Origin: Nocardia acididurans
GTDB lineage: Bacteria; Actinomycetota; Actinomycetes; Mycobacteriales; Mycobacteriaceae
Length of the DNA stretch: 64,000 bases
NCBI RefSeq assembly: GCF_016741815.1
Contig: NZ_JAERRJ010000014.1
Coordinates: forward strand, 124,001-188,000
Direction of reading: 5' to 3'
Numbering within the stretch: the stretch's first letter is position 1; each line of letters opens with the position of its first letter. Shown here piece by piece: positions 16,409 to 24,958 of the stretch. Position numbers and translations under genes: made by a program. Under the pieces are notes generated by a model. That model saw only the letters and a list, made by a program, of their open reading frames with translations. It had not been told where the DNA came from and made no database searches.

Positions 16409-17402
16409 TCACCGTCGGGCGTTAGCCTCGCCGGGCGGTGCGGAGGGCCCTGTCGCGGCGGGTGCCGGCGGTGCGGGCAGGGTGATGGTCTTCGTGGGGG
16501 CCATGATTCGTTCCAGCCCGGCCAGGGATTCGAGCAGGGGCAGGCGCGTGATGGTGTTGCGGGCGGCGAGGCCGAGGCGCGTTCTGGGCACCAGCAGGCG
16601 CAGGTTCGGTCCCACCCGCTGTTTGTGGTCGACCAGTGGCCGTAGTGCCCGGTCGTATTCGGCGAAGGCGCGCCGATGGTCGCCGTGCGCCGCGGCCAGT
16701 TCGGCCGCGAGCAGGTACGCGCCGACGAGTGACAGTTCGGCTCCGGCACCGGATACCGGGGAGCCGCAGTAGCCCGCGTCGCCGACGAGGGCCACACCCG
16801 GCCGCGCGCCCACGAGGTCAGGTGCACCTGGGCGAGCGCGTCGACGTAGAGGTCGGGATCGGCCAGGGCTCCGGCGAGTAGTTCCGGTACGCGCCACGAG
16901 GTTTCCCGGCCGAACTCCCGCCGCAGCAGTTGGTGCGCGAATTCGGGTTCACGATGGTCGAATTCGAGTTCCTGGCCGCGGAACATGGAGTACGCCTTGG
17001 CTTCCGCATGGTGCTGTGAGCGGTAGACGCCCGCCATACGACCGGGCGTGTTGAACATGGTCATGCTGCTGTCCGCGCCGAGCGCCGGATCGGCGGCGGC
17101 GAAGGCGAAGTAGTGGCCGAGATGCCGGACGAATTCCCGTGATTCGCCGAAGACGAGCGCCGGACGCCGGAGTGCAGCCCCGTCCGCGCCGATCACCAGG
17201 TCGAAGCGTTGTGCGGGCGCGTGCTCGAAGGTGACGGTGACGCCGGTGTGATCCTGGTCCAGGGCGGTGATGCTGTCCGCGAAGCGGTATTCGGCTGCGT
17301 CGCCGACGAGTTCGCGCAGCAGGGCGACGAGGTCGCCGCGCATGATCTCTACCCCCGCGCTGTGCTGGTCGTTCTTGATGCGCCGCACATCTTGCACCTT
17401 CA
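16409..17402 (-). pseudogene. FAD-dependent monooxygenase, 5'-truncated and frameshifted
   Basis: Two overlapping frames together give the C-terminal three quarters of a PHBH-type FAD monooxygenase. The upstream frame reads from VRRIKNDQHSAGVEIMRGDL through DLVIGADGAALRRP to the WARGRV segment near 16820. The downstream frame continues VALVGDAGYCGSPVSGAG, the GD motif that binds the FAD ribityl chain, and ends at 16409. The switch occurs where CGGGTGTGGCC stands in place of an expected CGGGTGGCC, a 2-base gain. The N-terminal Rossmann GxGxxG part is absent: sequence beyond about 17402 encodes another gene on the opposite strand. The gene is therefore dead by two lesions unless the frameshift is a sequencing error. 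Confidence 0.8.
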
Positions 17403-17600
17403 CCCGCCTGCGCGACCTGGCCCTGTCCGCCCAAGCCCTCATCGCAGGCCCTGCCCCCGACCTCACGGCCCGCATCCACGCCGCCCAGGTCTACGCGGCC
17501 CTCAGCGACCCGATCATCATCTTCGCCGACCACCCCGCGAACCGAACTCCGCGAAGCGGACCTGGCCGGAGCCCGCCGCCTCCTCGCCCCCCGAATCCCC
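17403..17600 (+). pseudogene. Fragment of a TetR-like regulator C-terminal domain
   Basis: The plus strand from 17403 encodes RLRDLALSAQALIAGPAP then LTARIHAAQVYAALSDP and, after a one-base frame change near 17543, TELREADLAGARRLLAP. This resembles the C-terminal ligand-binding helices of TetR/AcrR regulators, without any HTH. It abuts head-to-head with the truncated monooxygenase, as would remain if the middle of a divergent regulator-enzyme pair had been deleted. The family call is an inference from helix pattern and context, not a firm motif match. Confidence 0.4.
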
Positions 17601-17689
17601 TGGAAAGCACCGCCCGGCAACCACCCCGCCCCCCGCGAACCCCACGCCCACACGCCGCTCCGCGCTCCCCGGCACCGACCACCGGCCGG

Positions 17690-17848
17690 GGCCGCCCCAC
17701 CGCCATGACCCCCGACATGATCGAATCCGCCCGCCGCATGCGAGATTCCGGCACCCGGTCGATCGACGCCATCGCCGCCGCCTACGGCGTCTCCCGCGCG
17801 ACCCTCTACCGCCACCTCGCCACACCCACCGACCGCACGACCACCTGA
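17690..17848 (+). pseudogene. C-terminal HTH remnant of a serine recombinase
   Basis: The segment GRPTAMTPDMIESARRMRDS followed by IDAIAAAYGVSRATLYRHLA is the DNA-binding helix-turn-helix (HTH_7 type) found at the C-terminus of resolvases and invertases, here ending at the stop at 17848. The catalytic domain with its active serine is missing; upstream sequence is Pro/Arg-rich and not recombinase-like in any frame. It is best read as the leftover of a mobile element, and fits the decayed state of the neighbouring fragments. Confidence 0.55.
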
Positions 17849-17864
17849 CGACGGATCGAGATGC

Positions 17865-18755
17865 TCAGCGGCCGGTCGAGACCGCTCCGGCCACAGTCGT
17901 ATTGCGCTGCCGATGCGCCTTCTGCCGACATGCCGCCGAGCAGTAGCGGGCGGGTCTGCCGTTGCCGGTCTGCGGTACGGGCGCGGCGCAGACGGGGCAT
18001 CGTGTAGCGATGGTTTCGTTACGCCGCGGTGTTTCGTTATGCCGGAGCGGACCGGACCCGAGTTTCGTTACGGCGGCTTTCGCGCCCTCGGCGCGCATGG
18101 CGTCGAGCAGGAGGGTGACCGGGCGGGACATGGCCTTGCGGCCGCGCGAACTCCGCTGCATGGCAACGCATCCGGTGAAGATGTCGAGCACGTCGGCCAG
18201 GGTGAGGTCCGGCCGGACCGCGCCCTGCCGTTGTGCCGTGGCGAGCAGGTCCGCCACCGCGTGATGGAAGCGCGCGCCGGATCCGTGCATGGCCGAACGC
18301 GGCCAGCCGTCATCGGATTCGAAGACGTCGCACAGGGCCTTGTTGGCGGGGGTGGAGGTGACCACCTCGGCGCAGAAGTCGAAGAACCCGGCTTCCGGGT
18401 CGCCGGATTCCCGGCAGTGCAGGGCCAACTCGGTGAGCCGGTCGACGCGCTGTTGCAGGACCGCCTGCAGGAGGTCGTTCTTGGTGGGGAAATGCCGGTG
18501 CACCGTGCCCGCGCCGACACCGGCACGCCGGGCGATCTCCGCCAGGGAGACGGCTGTGCCGCGCTCGGCGAACGCGCGCTGCGCGGCGGCGAGAACGAGG
18601 ACGCGATTACGCCGGGCGTCGGCGCGGGCGGCCGGGTCGGCGAACTGATCGGCCGGTGGCCGGTTCCCGGCGGCGACTCCCGCCGCGGCGGTCGGGCGGG
18701 CAGCCCGAGGCGCGCGGCTCGGCACCGAATCCGGTTGGGGTGTGCGGGCATTCAT
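17865..18755 (-). CDS. TetR-family regulator with C-terminal zinc-finger-like tail
   Basis: A protein of 296 residues, longer than the usual 190-220 of TetR proteins. Residues 1-45 are a Pro/Ala/Arg-rich leader. The TetR HTH follows (RVLVLAAAQRAFAERGTAVS, LAEIARRAGVGAGTVHRHFP), then a helical effector domain up to LLLDAMRAEG. The last 50 residues contain CPVCAAPVPQTGNGRPARYC with SAACRQKAHRQR, a four-cysteine zinc-binding pattern seen in small actinobacterial proteins. It is transcribed away from an NmrA-like gene 109 bp off, its probable target. The motif CGTAACGAAA occurs over its start codon and three times in the linker. Confidence 0.8.
   Translation of the reverse strand: MNARTPQPDSVPSRAPRAARPTAAAGVAAGNRPPADQFADPAARADARRNRVLVLAAAQRAFAERGTAVSLAEIARRAGVGAGTVHRHFPTKNDLLQAVLQQRVDRLTELALHCRESGDPEAGFFDFCAEVVTSTPANKALCDVFESDDGWPRSAMHGSGARFHHAVADLLATAQRQGAVRPDLTLADVLDIFTGCVAMQRSSRGRKAMSRPVTLLLDAMRAEGAKAAVTKLGSGPLRHNETPRRNETIATRCPVCAAPVPQTGNGRPARYCSAACRQKAHRQRNTTVAGAVSTGR
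18013..18072 (-). repeat. Three short GTAACGAAAC-type repeats inside the TetR gene
   Basis: GTTTCGTTACG (plus strand) occurs at 18013-18023 and 18062-18072, and GTTTCGTTATG at 18031-18041; a fourth copy, ATTTCGTTACG, covers the gene's start codon at 18754-18764. The copies are read in different codon frames (RNET versus VTKL), so the similarity is at the DNA level, not a protein repeat. Confidence 0.6.
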
Positions 18756-18864
18756 TTCGTTACGCGCGTCCTTCCGTGCCTGGCGAATCGGGCCGGGCCG
18801 CCCGTAGCGTCCGGAATGCGGGTTGATCGACCCGGATTCATGCTATCGAACAGACAGGGTGAGC

Positions 18865-19767
18865 ATGTCCTCTCGGAACGAAACCATTCTGGTCACCGGC
18901 GCTACCGGCCAGCAGGGCGGTGCGACGGCGCGGGCGCTGCTGGCGGCGGGGCGGTCGGTGCGGGCGCTGGTGCGCGATCCCGAGTCGGCGGGGGCGCGCG
19001 AATTGGCCGGGGCCGGAGCCGAACTCGTGGTGGGTGACTTCGACGACGGCGCCAGTATCGATGCGGCGGTCGCGGGGGTGCGCGGCGTTTTCGCGGTGCC
19101 ACCGGCGACGTACAGTCCGGCGGGCTGGGATATCGAGCTGGAGGCCACGCGCGGCGAGAACCTGGTCTCCGCGGCGGAGAAGGCCGGTGTCGATCACTTC
19201 GTCTTCACCGGTGTCGCACAATTCGAGGATCAGTCGCGGTTCACGGGTTTCAACGGTAAGCAGCGCATCGAGGCGGCGGTGACCGCGAGCGGCATGCGGT
19301 GGACGGTGCTGCGTCCGGTGCGGTTCATGGAGAACTACCTGGTGCGCGGTGCGGCGCTGGACGGTATCCGCCCGGGTGGCCTGCATGTGCACGCCTTCCC
19401 GGCGGATCGCCCGATTCAGGTGATCGCGGTGGCCGATATCGCCGATATCGCGGTGCTGGCCTTCGCGGATCCGGACCGATTCCATGGCCTGACACTGGAT
19501 TTGGCGGGTGACGCGCGCACCTTCCCGGCGGCGGCCGAGGCGATCTCGGCGGCCATCGGCCTCCCCGTGCGGTACGAGCCGGTCAGCGAAGCCGACGCCG
19601 ATGCGCTCGGTCCCGAGATCGGCAATGTGTGGCGGCAGTCGCGGGTAGGGCGCGGCTGGAACGCCGATATCGCCGCGGTCCGCGAAATCCATCCGGGTTT
19701 GCGCACTTTGGACGACTGGCTCGCGGAATCGGGTGCGGCGCGGCTGAAGTCAATGCTCGCGGGGTAG
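18865..19767 (+). CDS. NmrA-like NAD(P)-binding oxidoreductase
   Basis: A protein of 300 residues of the atypical short-chain dehydrogenase (NmrA/HSCARG) type. The N-terminal dinucleotide motif VTGATGQQGGATARALLAAG is clear, followed by VRALVRDPES and VVGDFDDGASIDAAVAGVRG; the catalytic Tyr-xxx-Lys of classical enzymes is not evident, as expected for this group. Members act as redox sensors or as reductases of quinones and isoflavonoids. The ATG at 18865 is preceded by AGGGTGAG. It diverges from the TetR-zinc finger gene, the likely regulator. Confidence 0.85.
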   Translation: MSSRNETILVTGATGQQGGATARALLAAGRSVRALVRDPESAGARELAGAGAELVVGDFDDGASIDAAVAGVRGVFAVPPATYSPAGWDIELEATRGENLVSAAEKAGVDHFVFTGVAQFEDQSRFTGFNGKQRIEAAVTASGMRWTVLRPVRFMENYLVRGAALDGIRPGGLHVHAFPADRPIQVIAVADIADIAVLAFADPDRFHGLTLDLAGDARTFPAAAEAISAAIGLPVRYEPVSEADADALGPEIGNVWRQSRVGRGWNADIAAVREIHPGLRTLDDWLAESGAARLKSMLAG

Positions 19768-19816
19768 GAGCTCCAGGGAAGCAGCGGATCTCGCTCGCGG
19801 GTTTCCCGGCGCACAT

Positions 19817-19847
19817 CGGGCCCGCACCCTTCACCGGTGCGGGCCCG
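19817..19847. terminator. Perfect 12-bp convergent terminator
   Basis: CGGGCCCGCACC (19817-19828) pairs with GGTGCGGGCCCG (19836-19847) around a 7-base loop, between the 3' ends of the NmrA-like gene and the opposing HAD gene. Confidence 0.75.
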
Positions 19848-19868
19848 ACAGTCACGGCCTGATCGCGC

Positions 19869-20528
19869 TCAGTTCAGCGCACCGTCGTAATCCGGCAGCT
19901 TGAAGGTCTTCTCGGCATGTCCGCCCGACAGATCGGAGGCGCTGTTGCCGATATTGGCGACGATCGTGTACCCCTTGCTCTCGATATCGGTGCGCGACCC
20001 GATCTTGCAGGCCTCCAGCGCGGCCGATCCGGAGGATCCGGTGGTGAGCCCGCACCCGTACAGCCCGTCCACCGAGTATCCGACCGAGGTGAGGTTGAGG
20101 TTGGTGTAGATCCCCATCACGGAGGGTCGTCCGGTCACGAAAATGATTGCGGCGCCCTTGGATTTGGCCCACTGCGTCAACTGCAGCACGGGTGCGATGG
20201 CGGGCACGATCGGGCTGGCGTTGTAGGTGGTCTCCAGCGAGGTGTTGTCGATGTCGAGCACGATGGCCGGCTTGCCGGTGCCGGGCAGTCGCGTGCTCAG
20301 GTAGGTCTGCGCCTCGGTGGTCACGGCGGTGACGTCGGCGATCCACTGCGCGTAGGGCGGCAGGTTCCCGCTCCCGCCCGACAGCGAGGACGACCCGCCG
20401 CCGGACAGTGACGACGACCCGGTTCCCCCCGAGAGCGACGAGGATCCGGTGTCGGCGAGGGCGGCGGGCATCGGAATGGCAAGGGCGACAGCGGCACCGA
20501 GGGCAATACCTGCGATAGAACGTCTCAT
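19869..20528 (-). CDS. Secreted HAD-superfamily acid phosphatase-like protein
   Basis: A protein of 219 residues. A signal peptide (MRRSIAGIALGAAVALAIPM, cut near residue 25) is followed by a spacer of three SSSLSGG repeats (residues 28-53). The HAD subfamily IIIB domain then begins: motif I is VLDIDNTSLETT (Asp92 nucleophile and Asp94), motif II is the threonine in IIFVTGRP, and a later ANIGNSASDLSGG supplies the acidic metal site. Proteins of this group are extracytoplasmic acid phosphatases with broad specificity. It is located downstream of smc on the same strand with a 115-bp gap, and is probably transcribed on its own. Confidence 0.85.
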   Translation of the reverse strand: MRRSIAGIALGAAVALAIPMPAALADTGSSSLSGGTGSSSLSGGGSSSLSGGSGNLPPYAQWIADVTAVTTEAQTYLSTRLPGTGKPAIVLDIDNTSLETTYNASPIVPAIAPVLQLTQWAKSKGAAIIFVTGRPSVMGIYTNLNLTSVGYSVDGLYGCGLTTGSSGSAALEACKIGSRTDIESKGYTIVANIGNSASDLSGGHAEKTFKLPDYDGALN

Positions 20529-20643
20529 GACTCCCGGACGCTATCCGCCCGCACGGTCCGACGTGATCATGTTTCAAATTTGCGCTCGCGCAGTCCCACT
20601 CACCGGGAAGCACCGCGGTGAGCGGGACGATAGCTCGGGCGGG

Positions 20644-23600
20644 TCAGGCCGACGAGCCGACCAGGTTCTCCCCGCGCAGTCGCTGCGAGATGACCTGGGT
20701 GATGCCGTCACCGCGCATGCTGACGCCGTAGAGCGCGTCGGCGATCTCCATGGTGGGCTTCTGGTGGGTGATGACGATCAGCTGCGACTTCTCCCGCAGC
20801 TGTTCGAACAGGCCGATGAGGCGGCGCAGGTTGGTGTCGTCCAGCGCGGCCTCGACCTCGTCCATCACATAGAAGGGCGAGGGGCGCGCGCGGAAGATGG
20901 CCACCAGGAATGCCACTGCGGCCAGGGACTTCTCACCACCGGAGAGCAGCGACAGGCGCTTGACCTTCTTGCCCGGCGGGCGGGCCTCGACCTCGACGCC
21001 GGTGGCGAGCATGTCACTCGGGTCGGTGAGCAGGATACGGCCCTCGCCGCCGGGGAACAGTTTGCTGAAGACGTGCGTGAATTCGCGTTCCACGTCGTCG
21101 TAGGCCTCGGTGAAGACCTGCAGGATGCGGGCGTCCACCTCGGCGACCACGTCGAGCAGGTCCTGACGGGCCTTCTTGACGTCCTCGAGCTGGGTGGCCA
21201 GGAAGTTGTAGCGCTCCTCGAGGGCCGCGAACTCTTCCAGCGCAAGGGGATTCACCTTGCCGAGGGTGGTGAGGTCCTTCTCGGCGCGTTTGGCGCGGCG
21301 CTCCTGGGTGGCGCGGTCGTAGGGCATGGGCTGCGGTTCGCTGACATCCTCGCCGCGTTCCCTGGCCTGCTCGTACTCGATCATCTCGAGCGCGGTCGGC
21401 GGCATGGGCGTGTCGGGACCGTATTCGGCGATGAGGTCTTCCAGTGCGATGCCGAAGGTTTCGGAGATGGTGGTTTCCAGCTGTTCGATGCGCAGGGCCG
21501 CCTGCGCACGGGCGACCTCGTCGCGGTGCACGGCGTCGACGATCTGGCTGAGCTGGGTGGTGAGGGCGCGCGAACGCTCCTTGGTCTGATCCACCTGGGC
21601 GGCCACCTCGGAGCGGCGGCGCACCAGGTCGTCACGGCGGGCGGACGCCTCGGCGACGACCGTTTCCAGTTGTACCGCAACGCGTTCGGCGGATTCGGCG
21701 ACCACCGCGGCCACGGCGGCGGCTTGCCGGCGGGCGGCCTGGGCGCGTTCGGCGCGGGCGCGGTTCTCGCGTTCGGCGCGGGCCGCGCGGCGCAGTGAAT
21801 CCGCTTTGCCGCGTACGGATTCCGCGCGTTCCTCGGCGGTGCGGACGGCGAGGCGGGCTTCGACCTCCATCGAGCGCGCCTCGGCGAGTGCGGCGGCGGC
21901 CTCTTCGCGGGCGTAGCCCGCAGTCTCGGTTCCCGCTGCGTCCGAACCCATTTCGGACTGTTCGAGTTCGGCGTGCCGCAGCCGGTCCTCGAGTTCGGCG
22001 AGTTCGGCGAGGGTTTCCTCGCGCCCGGTCTCGGTGTCGGCGCGCTGGGCGAGGATGCGTTCGCATTCCTGCTGGGCGCGCCGCGCGGTCTGCCCGAGGC
22101 GGCCGAGCCGGTCGTAGATGGCGACCAGCGACTGATCGGATTCGTGCAGGGCGAGCAGCGCGTGGTCGACGGCTTCCTTGCGGTCGGTCTGCTCGGCGAG
22201 CGCACCGGCGAGAGCGGCCTCGAGTTCTTCGGCCTGCCGCTGCCAGGACACGAGTTCGGTCTTGGCGGAATCGATATCGGCCTGCACCTCGAGCTGGCTG
22301 GGTGCGCGGTCGGAGCCGCCGAGCAGCCAGCCGCTGCCGGCGAGATCGCCGTCGCGGGTGACGACGCGCAGTTCGGGGCGGGCGGCGATGACCTGTGCGG
22401 CGGTGCCGAGATCGGCGGCGACGGCGATGCCCGCGGTCAGCGCGGTGATGGCCCCGCGCAGGTGGTCGGGGCAGTCGACGATATCGGCGAGCCAGCGCGC
22501 GCCGCCGGGTAGCTCGCCGGTGGGCCGCGAATTCGCCTGGGCGGCATGGCCGTACACGAGTGCGGCGCGCCCGCCGTCGGCTTCCTTGAGCGCCCGCACG
22601 GCGGCGTGCGCGCAGGGTCCGGTGTCGGCGGCGACGGCGTCGGCGAGCGGGCCGAGCGCAGCGGCGACCGCGGCCTCGTATCCGCCCTGGACGCGGATCA
22701 GCCCGGACAGCGGTCCGAGGAGTCCGTCGGTGCGGTGTTCGAGCAGCCAGGCCGCGCCGTCCTTGCGCGCCAGGCCCATGGTGAGCGCTTCGATGCGCGC
22801 GGTGAGCGAGGCGACGCGCTTGCCGGCCTCGCGGTCCTTCTCGCGCAGTTCGGTGACGCGCTGGTCGGCGAGTTCGAGGGCCTGCGCGGCGTGTTCGTAC
22901 TGTGCGTCGAGCCCCTCCTCCCCCGCGTCGAGTTCCCCCAATTCGCCTTGGACGGACTCGAATTCGGCGTCGGCGTCCTCGCCGCGACGCCGGGCCTCGC
23001 TCAGCGAGGTGGACAGCCGCGCGATCTCGCCGTCCACGGACTGTGCCCGCGTGCGCAGGGTGTCGACCTGTCCGGCGAGCCGCGCCAGCCCTTCGCGGCG
23101 GTCGGCGATGGCGCGCACGGCGGCCAGATGCGCCTGTTCGGCGGCTTTGGCGGCGGCTTCGCGTTCGTGCAGGGCGTCGCGTGCGGCTTCGAGGGTTTCG
23201 GCGGCCATCTCGACCGCCGCGATGAGTTCGGCCTCCTCGGCCTCCACCCGTTCGGCTTCGCGCTCGAGCTGTTCGGGATCGCGTCCCGCGCCGGTCGGCT
23301 GCTCGATGGTGAGGTTGCGCGCACGATCGCGGGCGATCCGAATAGTGGCATTGACGCGTTCGGTCAAAGCCGACAATTGGAACCACGTCTGGGCGGCGGC
23401 CTCCGCGCTCGGCGTCAACCGCGAGAGCTCGAATTCCTGCTGTGCCAGCGCCGCATTGGCCGCATCCAGCTCAGCCTGCATGGTGACCTGCTGTTCGCGC
23501 GCGTACGCCTCTTTGCTCTGCTGGCTCTCCAGGTCACCGCGCCGCGACACCAGATCGTCGGCCGCCAGCCGCAGGCGCGCGTCGCGCAGTTCGGACTGCA

Positions 23601-24252
23601 CGGTGGCCGCACGCCGCGCCACCTCGGCCTGGCGTCCCAATGGCTTGAGCTGCCTGCGCAATTCCGTGGTGAGGTCGGTGAGCCGGGCCAGATTGGCCTG
23701 CATGGCATCCAGCTTGCGCACGGCCTTCTCTTTGCGCCGCCGATGTTTCAGCACACCCGCGGCCTCCTCGATGAAGGCTCGCCGATCCTCCGGCCGCGAC
23801 TCCAGGATGGCCGAGAGCTGCCCCTGCCCCACGATGACGTGCATCTCGCGCCCGATACCGGAGTCGCTCAGCAGTTCCTGCACATCCATCAACCGGCAGG
23901 AGTTGCCGTTGATCTCGTACTCGCCCGCCCCGTCGCGGAACATCCGCCGCGTGATCGACACCTCGGCGTATTCGATGGGCAGCACGCCATCCGAATTGTC
24001 GATGGTCAGCGTGACTTCGGCACGACCGAGCGGGGCGCGGCCCGCGGTCCCGGCGAAGATGACGTCCTGCATCTTCCCGCCACGCAGTGCTTTCGCGCCC
24101 TGCTCACCCATCACCCAGGTGAGCGCGTCGACGACATTCGACTTCCCCGATCCATTGGGCCCCACCACGCAGGTGATCCCCGGCTCGAACCGCAATGTCG
24201 TCGCGGACGCGAAGGACTTGAACCCCTTCAGCGTCAGACTCTTGAGGTGCAC
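20644..24252 (-). CDS. smc: Chromosome segregation protein SMC
   Basis: A condensin ATPase of 1202 residues. The N-terminal head begins HLKSLTLKGFKSFASATTLR with Walker A GPNGSGKSN at about residues 32-40. Two long Glu/Arg/Ala-rich coiled coils flank a hinge (about residues 500-660; GLLGPLSGLIRVQGGYEAAV), and the C-terminal head has the signature LSLLSGGEKSLAAVAFLVAI and Walker B FYVMDEVEAALDD. The protein forms a dimeric ring with ScpA/ScpB that organises the chromosome. The GTG at 24250-24252 gives the standard start; the open frame extends 88 codons further upstream without SMC character. It belongs to the smc-ftsY neighbourhood usual in actinobacteria, here with about 7 kb of extra genes between. 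Confidence 0.97.
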   Translation of the reverse strand: MHLKSLTLKGFKSFASATTLRFEPGITCVVGPNGSGKSNVVDALTWVMGEQGAKALRGGKMQDVIFAGTAGRAPLGRAEVTLTIDNSDGVLPIEYAEVSITRRMFRDGAGEYEINGNSCRLMDVQELLSDSGIGREMHVIVGQGQLSAILESRPEDRRAFIEEAAGVLKHRRRKEKAVRKLDAMQANLARLTDLTTELRRQLKPLGRQAEVARRAATVQSELRDARLRLAADDLVSRRGDLESQQSKEAYAREQQVTMQAELDAANAALAQQEFELSRLTPSAEAAAQTWFQLSALTERVNATIRIARDRARNLTIEQPTGAGRDPEQLEREAERVEAEEAELIAAVEMAAETLEAARDALHEREAAAKAAEQAHLAAVRAIADRREGLARLAGQVDTLRTRAQSVDGEIARLSTSLSEARRRGEDADAEFESVQGELGELDAGEEGLDAQYEHAAQALELADQRVTELREKDREAGKRVASLTARIEALTMGLARKDGAAWLLEHRTDGLLGPLSGLIRVQGGYEAAVAAALGPLADAVAADTGPCAHAAVRALKEADGGRAALVYGHAAQANSRPTGELPGGARWLADIVDCPDHLRGAITALTAGIAVAADLGTAAQVIAARPELRVVTRDGDLAGSGWLLGGSDRAPSQLEVQADIDSAKTELVSWQRQAEELEAALAGALAEQTDRKEAVDHALLALHESDQSLVAIYDRLGRLGQTARRAQQECERILAQRADTETGREETLAELAELEDRLRHAELEQSEMGSDAAGTETAGYAREEAAAALAEARSMEVEARLAVRTAEERAESVRGKADSLRRAARAERENRARAERAQAARRQAAAVAAVVAESAERVAVQLETVVAEASARRDDLVRRRSEVAAQVDQTKERSRALTTQLSQIVDAVHRDEVARAQAALRIEQLETTISETFGIALEDLIAEYGPDTPMPPTALEMIEYEQARERGEDVSEPQPMPYDRATQERRAKRAEKDLTTLGKVNPLALEEFAALEERYNFLATQLEDVKKARQDLLDVVAEVDARILQVFTEAYDDVEREFTHVFSKLFPGGEGRILLTDPSDMLATGVEVEARPPGKKVKRLSLLSGGEKSLAAVAFLVAIFRARPSPFYVMDEVEAALDDTNLRRLIGLFEQLREKSQLIVITHQKPTMEIADALYGVSMRGDGITQVISQRLRGENLVGSSA

Positions 24253-24325
24253 GCGCGCAAGGCTACCCGTTCCCCTCGGATTGCCCCGAGTATGCCGGGG
24301 ATCGCGTCGAGGCCCGCGCCCGGTT

Positions 24326-24949
24326 TCACGCCTCCGGCAGGTCGAGTGCGGCGGCGGCCGTCCGGATGCCCGGGAGCCGCGTCGAGTCGCGAAGCAGCCC
24401 GGTAAGGGCGAATTCGGTGATTTCGGCGGGTTCGACGGCGATGGCGGGGAGGGCCAGGGCGTCGAAGAGGGCTTGGACCATGCGAGCGCCGGAGACCGGG
24501 TCGAGGTCGCGGACATCGCCTTCCCGCTTGCCCGCGGTCACCAGGTCGATGACCACGCGGTCGAAGCGGTCGAGCAGTGCGAGCTCGGTGGCGAAGCGGT
24601 CGTCCTGGAGATCGGGGGTGGTGAGGATGGACATCAGCACATAGCGCGAGTCGCGGAAGTGGTTCAGCGAATCCGATAGCCAGCGATGCAGTTTCACCAC
24701 GGCGGGGGCGTCGAGGGCCGCGAGCTGATCGGCGGTGGCCAGCGGTTGTTCGAGACCGAGCCGGACCAGGGCGGCGAGGATATCGGTTTTGGCGGCGAAG
24801 TGTTTGTAGAGGGCGGGCTGGCTGACACCGACGGCGGTGGCGATATCGCGGGTGGAGGTGGCGGCGTAGCCGCGGACGGCGATGAGTTCGGCCGCCGTGC
24901 GCAGGATGCGCTCGGCGGCGGGGCTCAGGGTGGTGGGGTCCGCGGGCAT
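24326..24949 (-). CDS. TetR-family regulator of the Rieske oxygenase operon
   Basis: A regulator of 207 residues with the HTH ERILRTAAELIAVRGYAATS then RDIATAVGVSQPALYKHFAAK and a helical effector domain. Its start lies 9 bp after the stop of the Rieske oxygenase gene on the same strand, so the two form an operon. Two palindromes of the type GGTTATCG-n-CGATAACC just upstream of the oxygenase are the natural operators, implying autorepression relieved by the oxygenase substrate or a metabolite. The target is inferred from arrangement only. Confidence 0.87.
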   Translation of the reverse strand: MPADPTTLSPAAERILRTAAELIAVRGYAATSTRDIATAVGVSQPALYKHFAAKTDILAALVRLGLEQPLATADQLAALDAPAVVKLHRWLSDSLNHFRDSRYVLMSILTTPDLQDDRFATELALLDRFDRVVIDLVTAGKREGDVRDLDPVSGARMVQALFDALALPAIAVEPAEITEFALTGLLRDSTRLPGIRTAAAALDLPEA

Positions 24950-24958
24950 GGGGCCAGG

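Noticed and set aside
24253..24516. N-terminal extension of SMC by 88 codons
   Set aside because: SMC proteins start at the HLKSLTLKGF strand; the extension is Ser/Pro/Arg-rich and overlaps the TetR gene.
22178..24679. Plus-strand frame of 833 codons and a second of 619 codons
   Set aside because: Both are antisense to smc; one is Ser/Ala/Arg-rich and the other His/Gly/Val-rich, with no recognisable domain.
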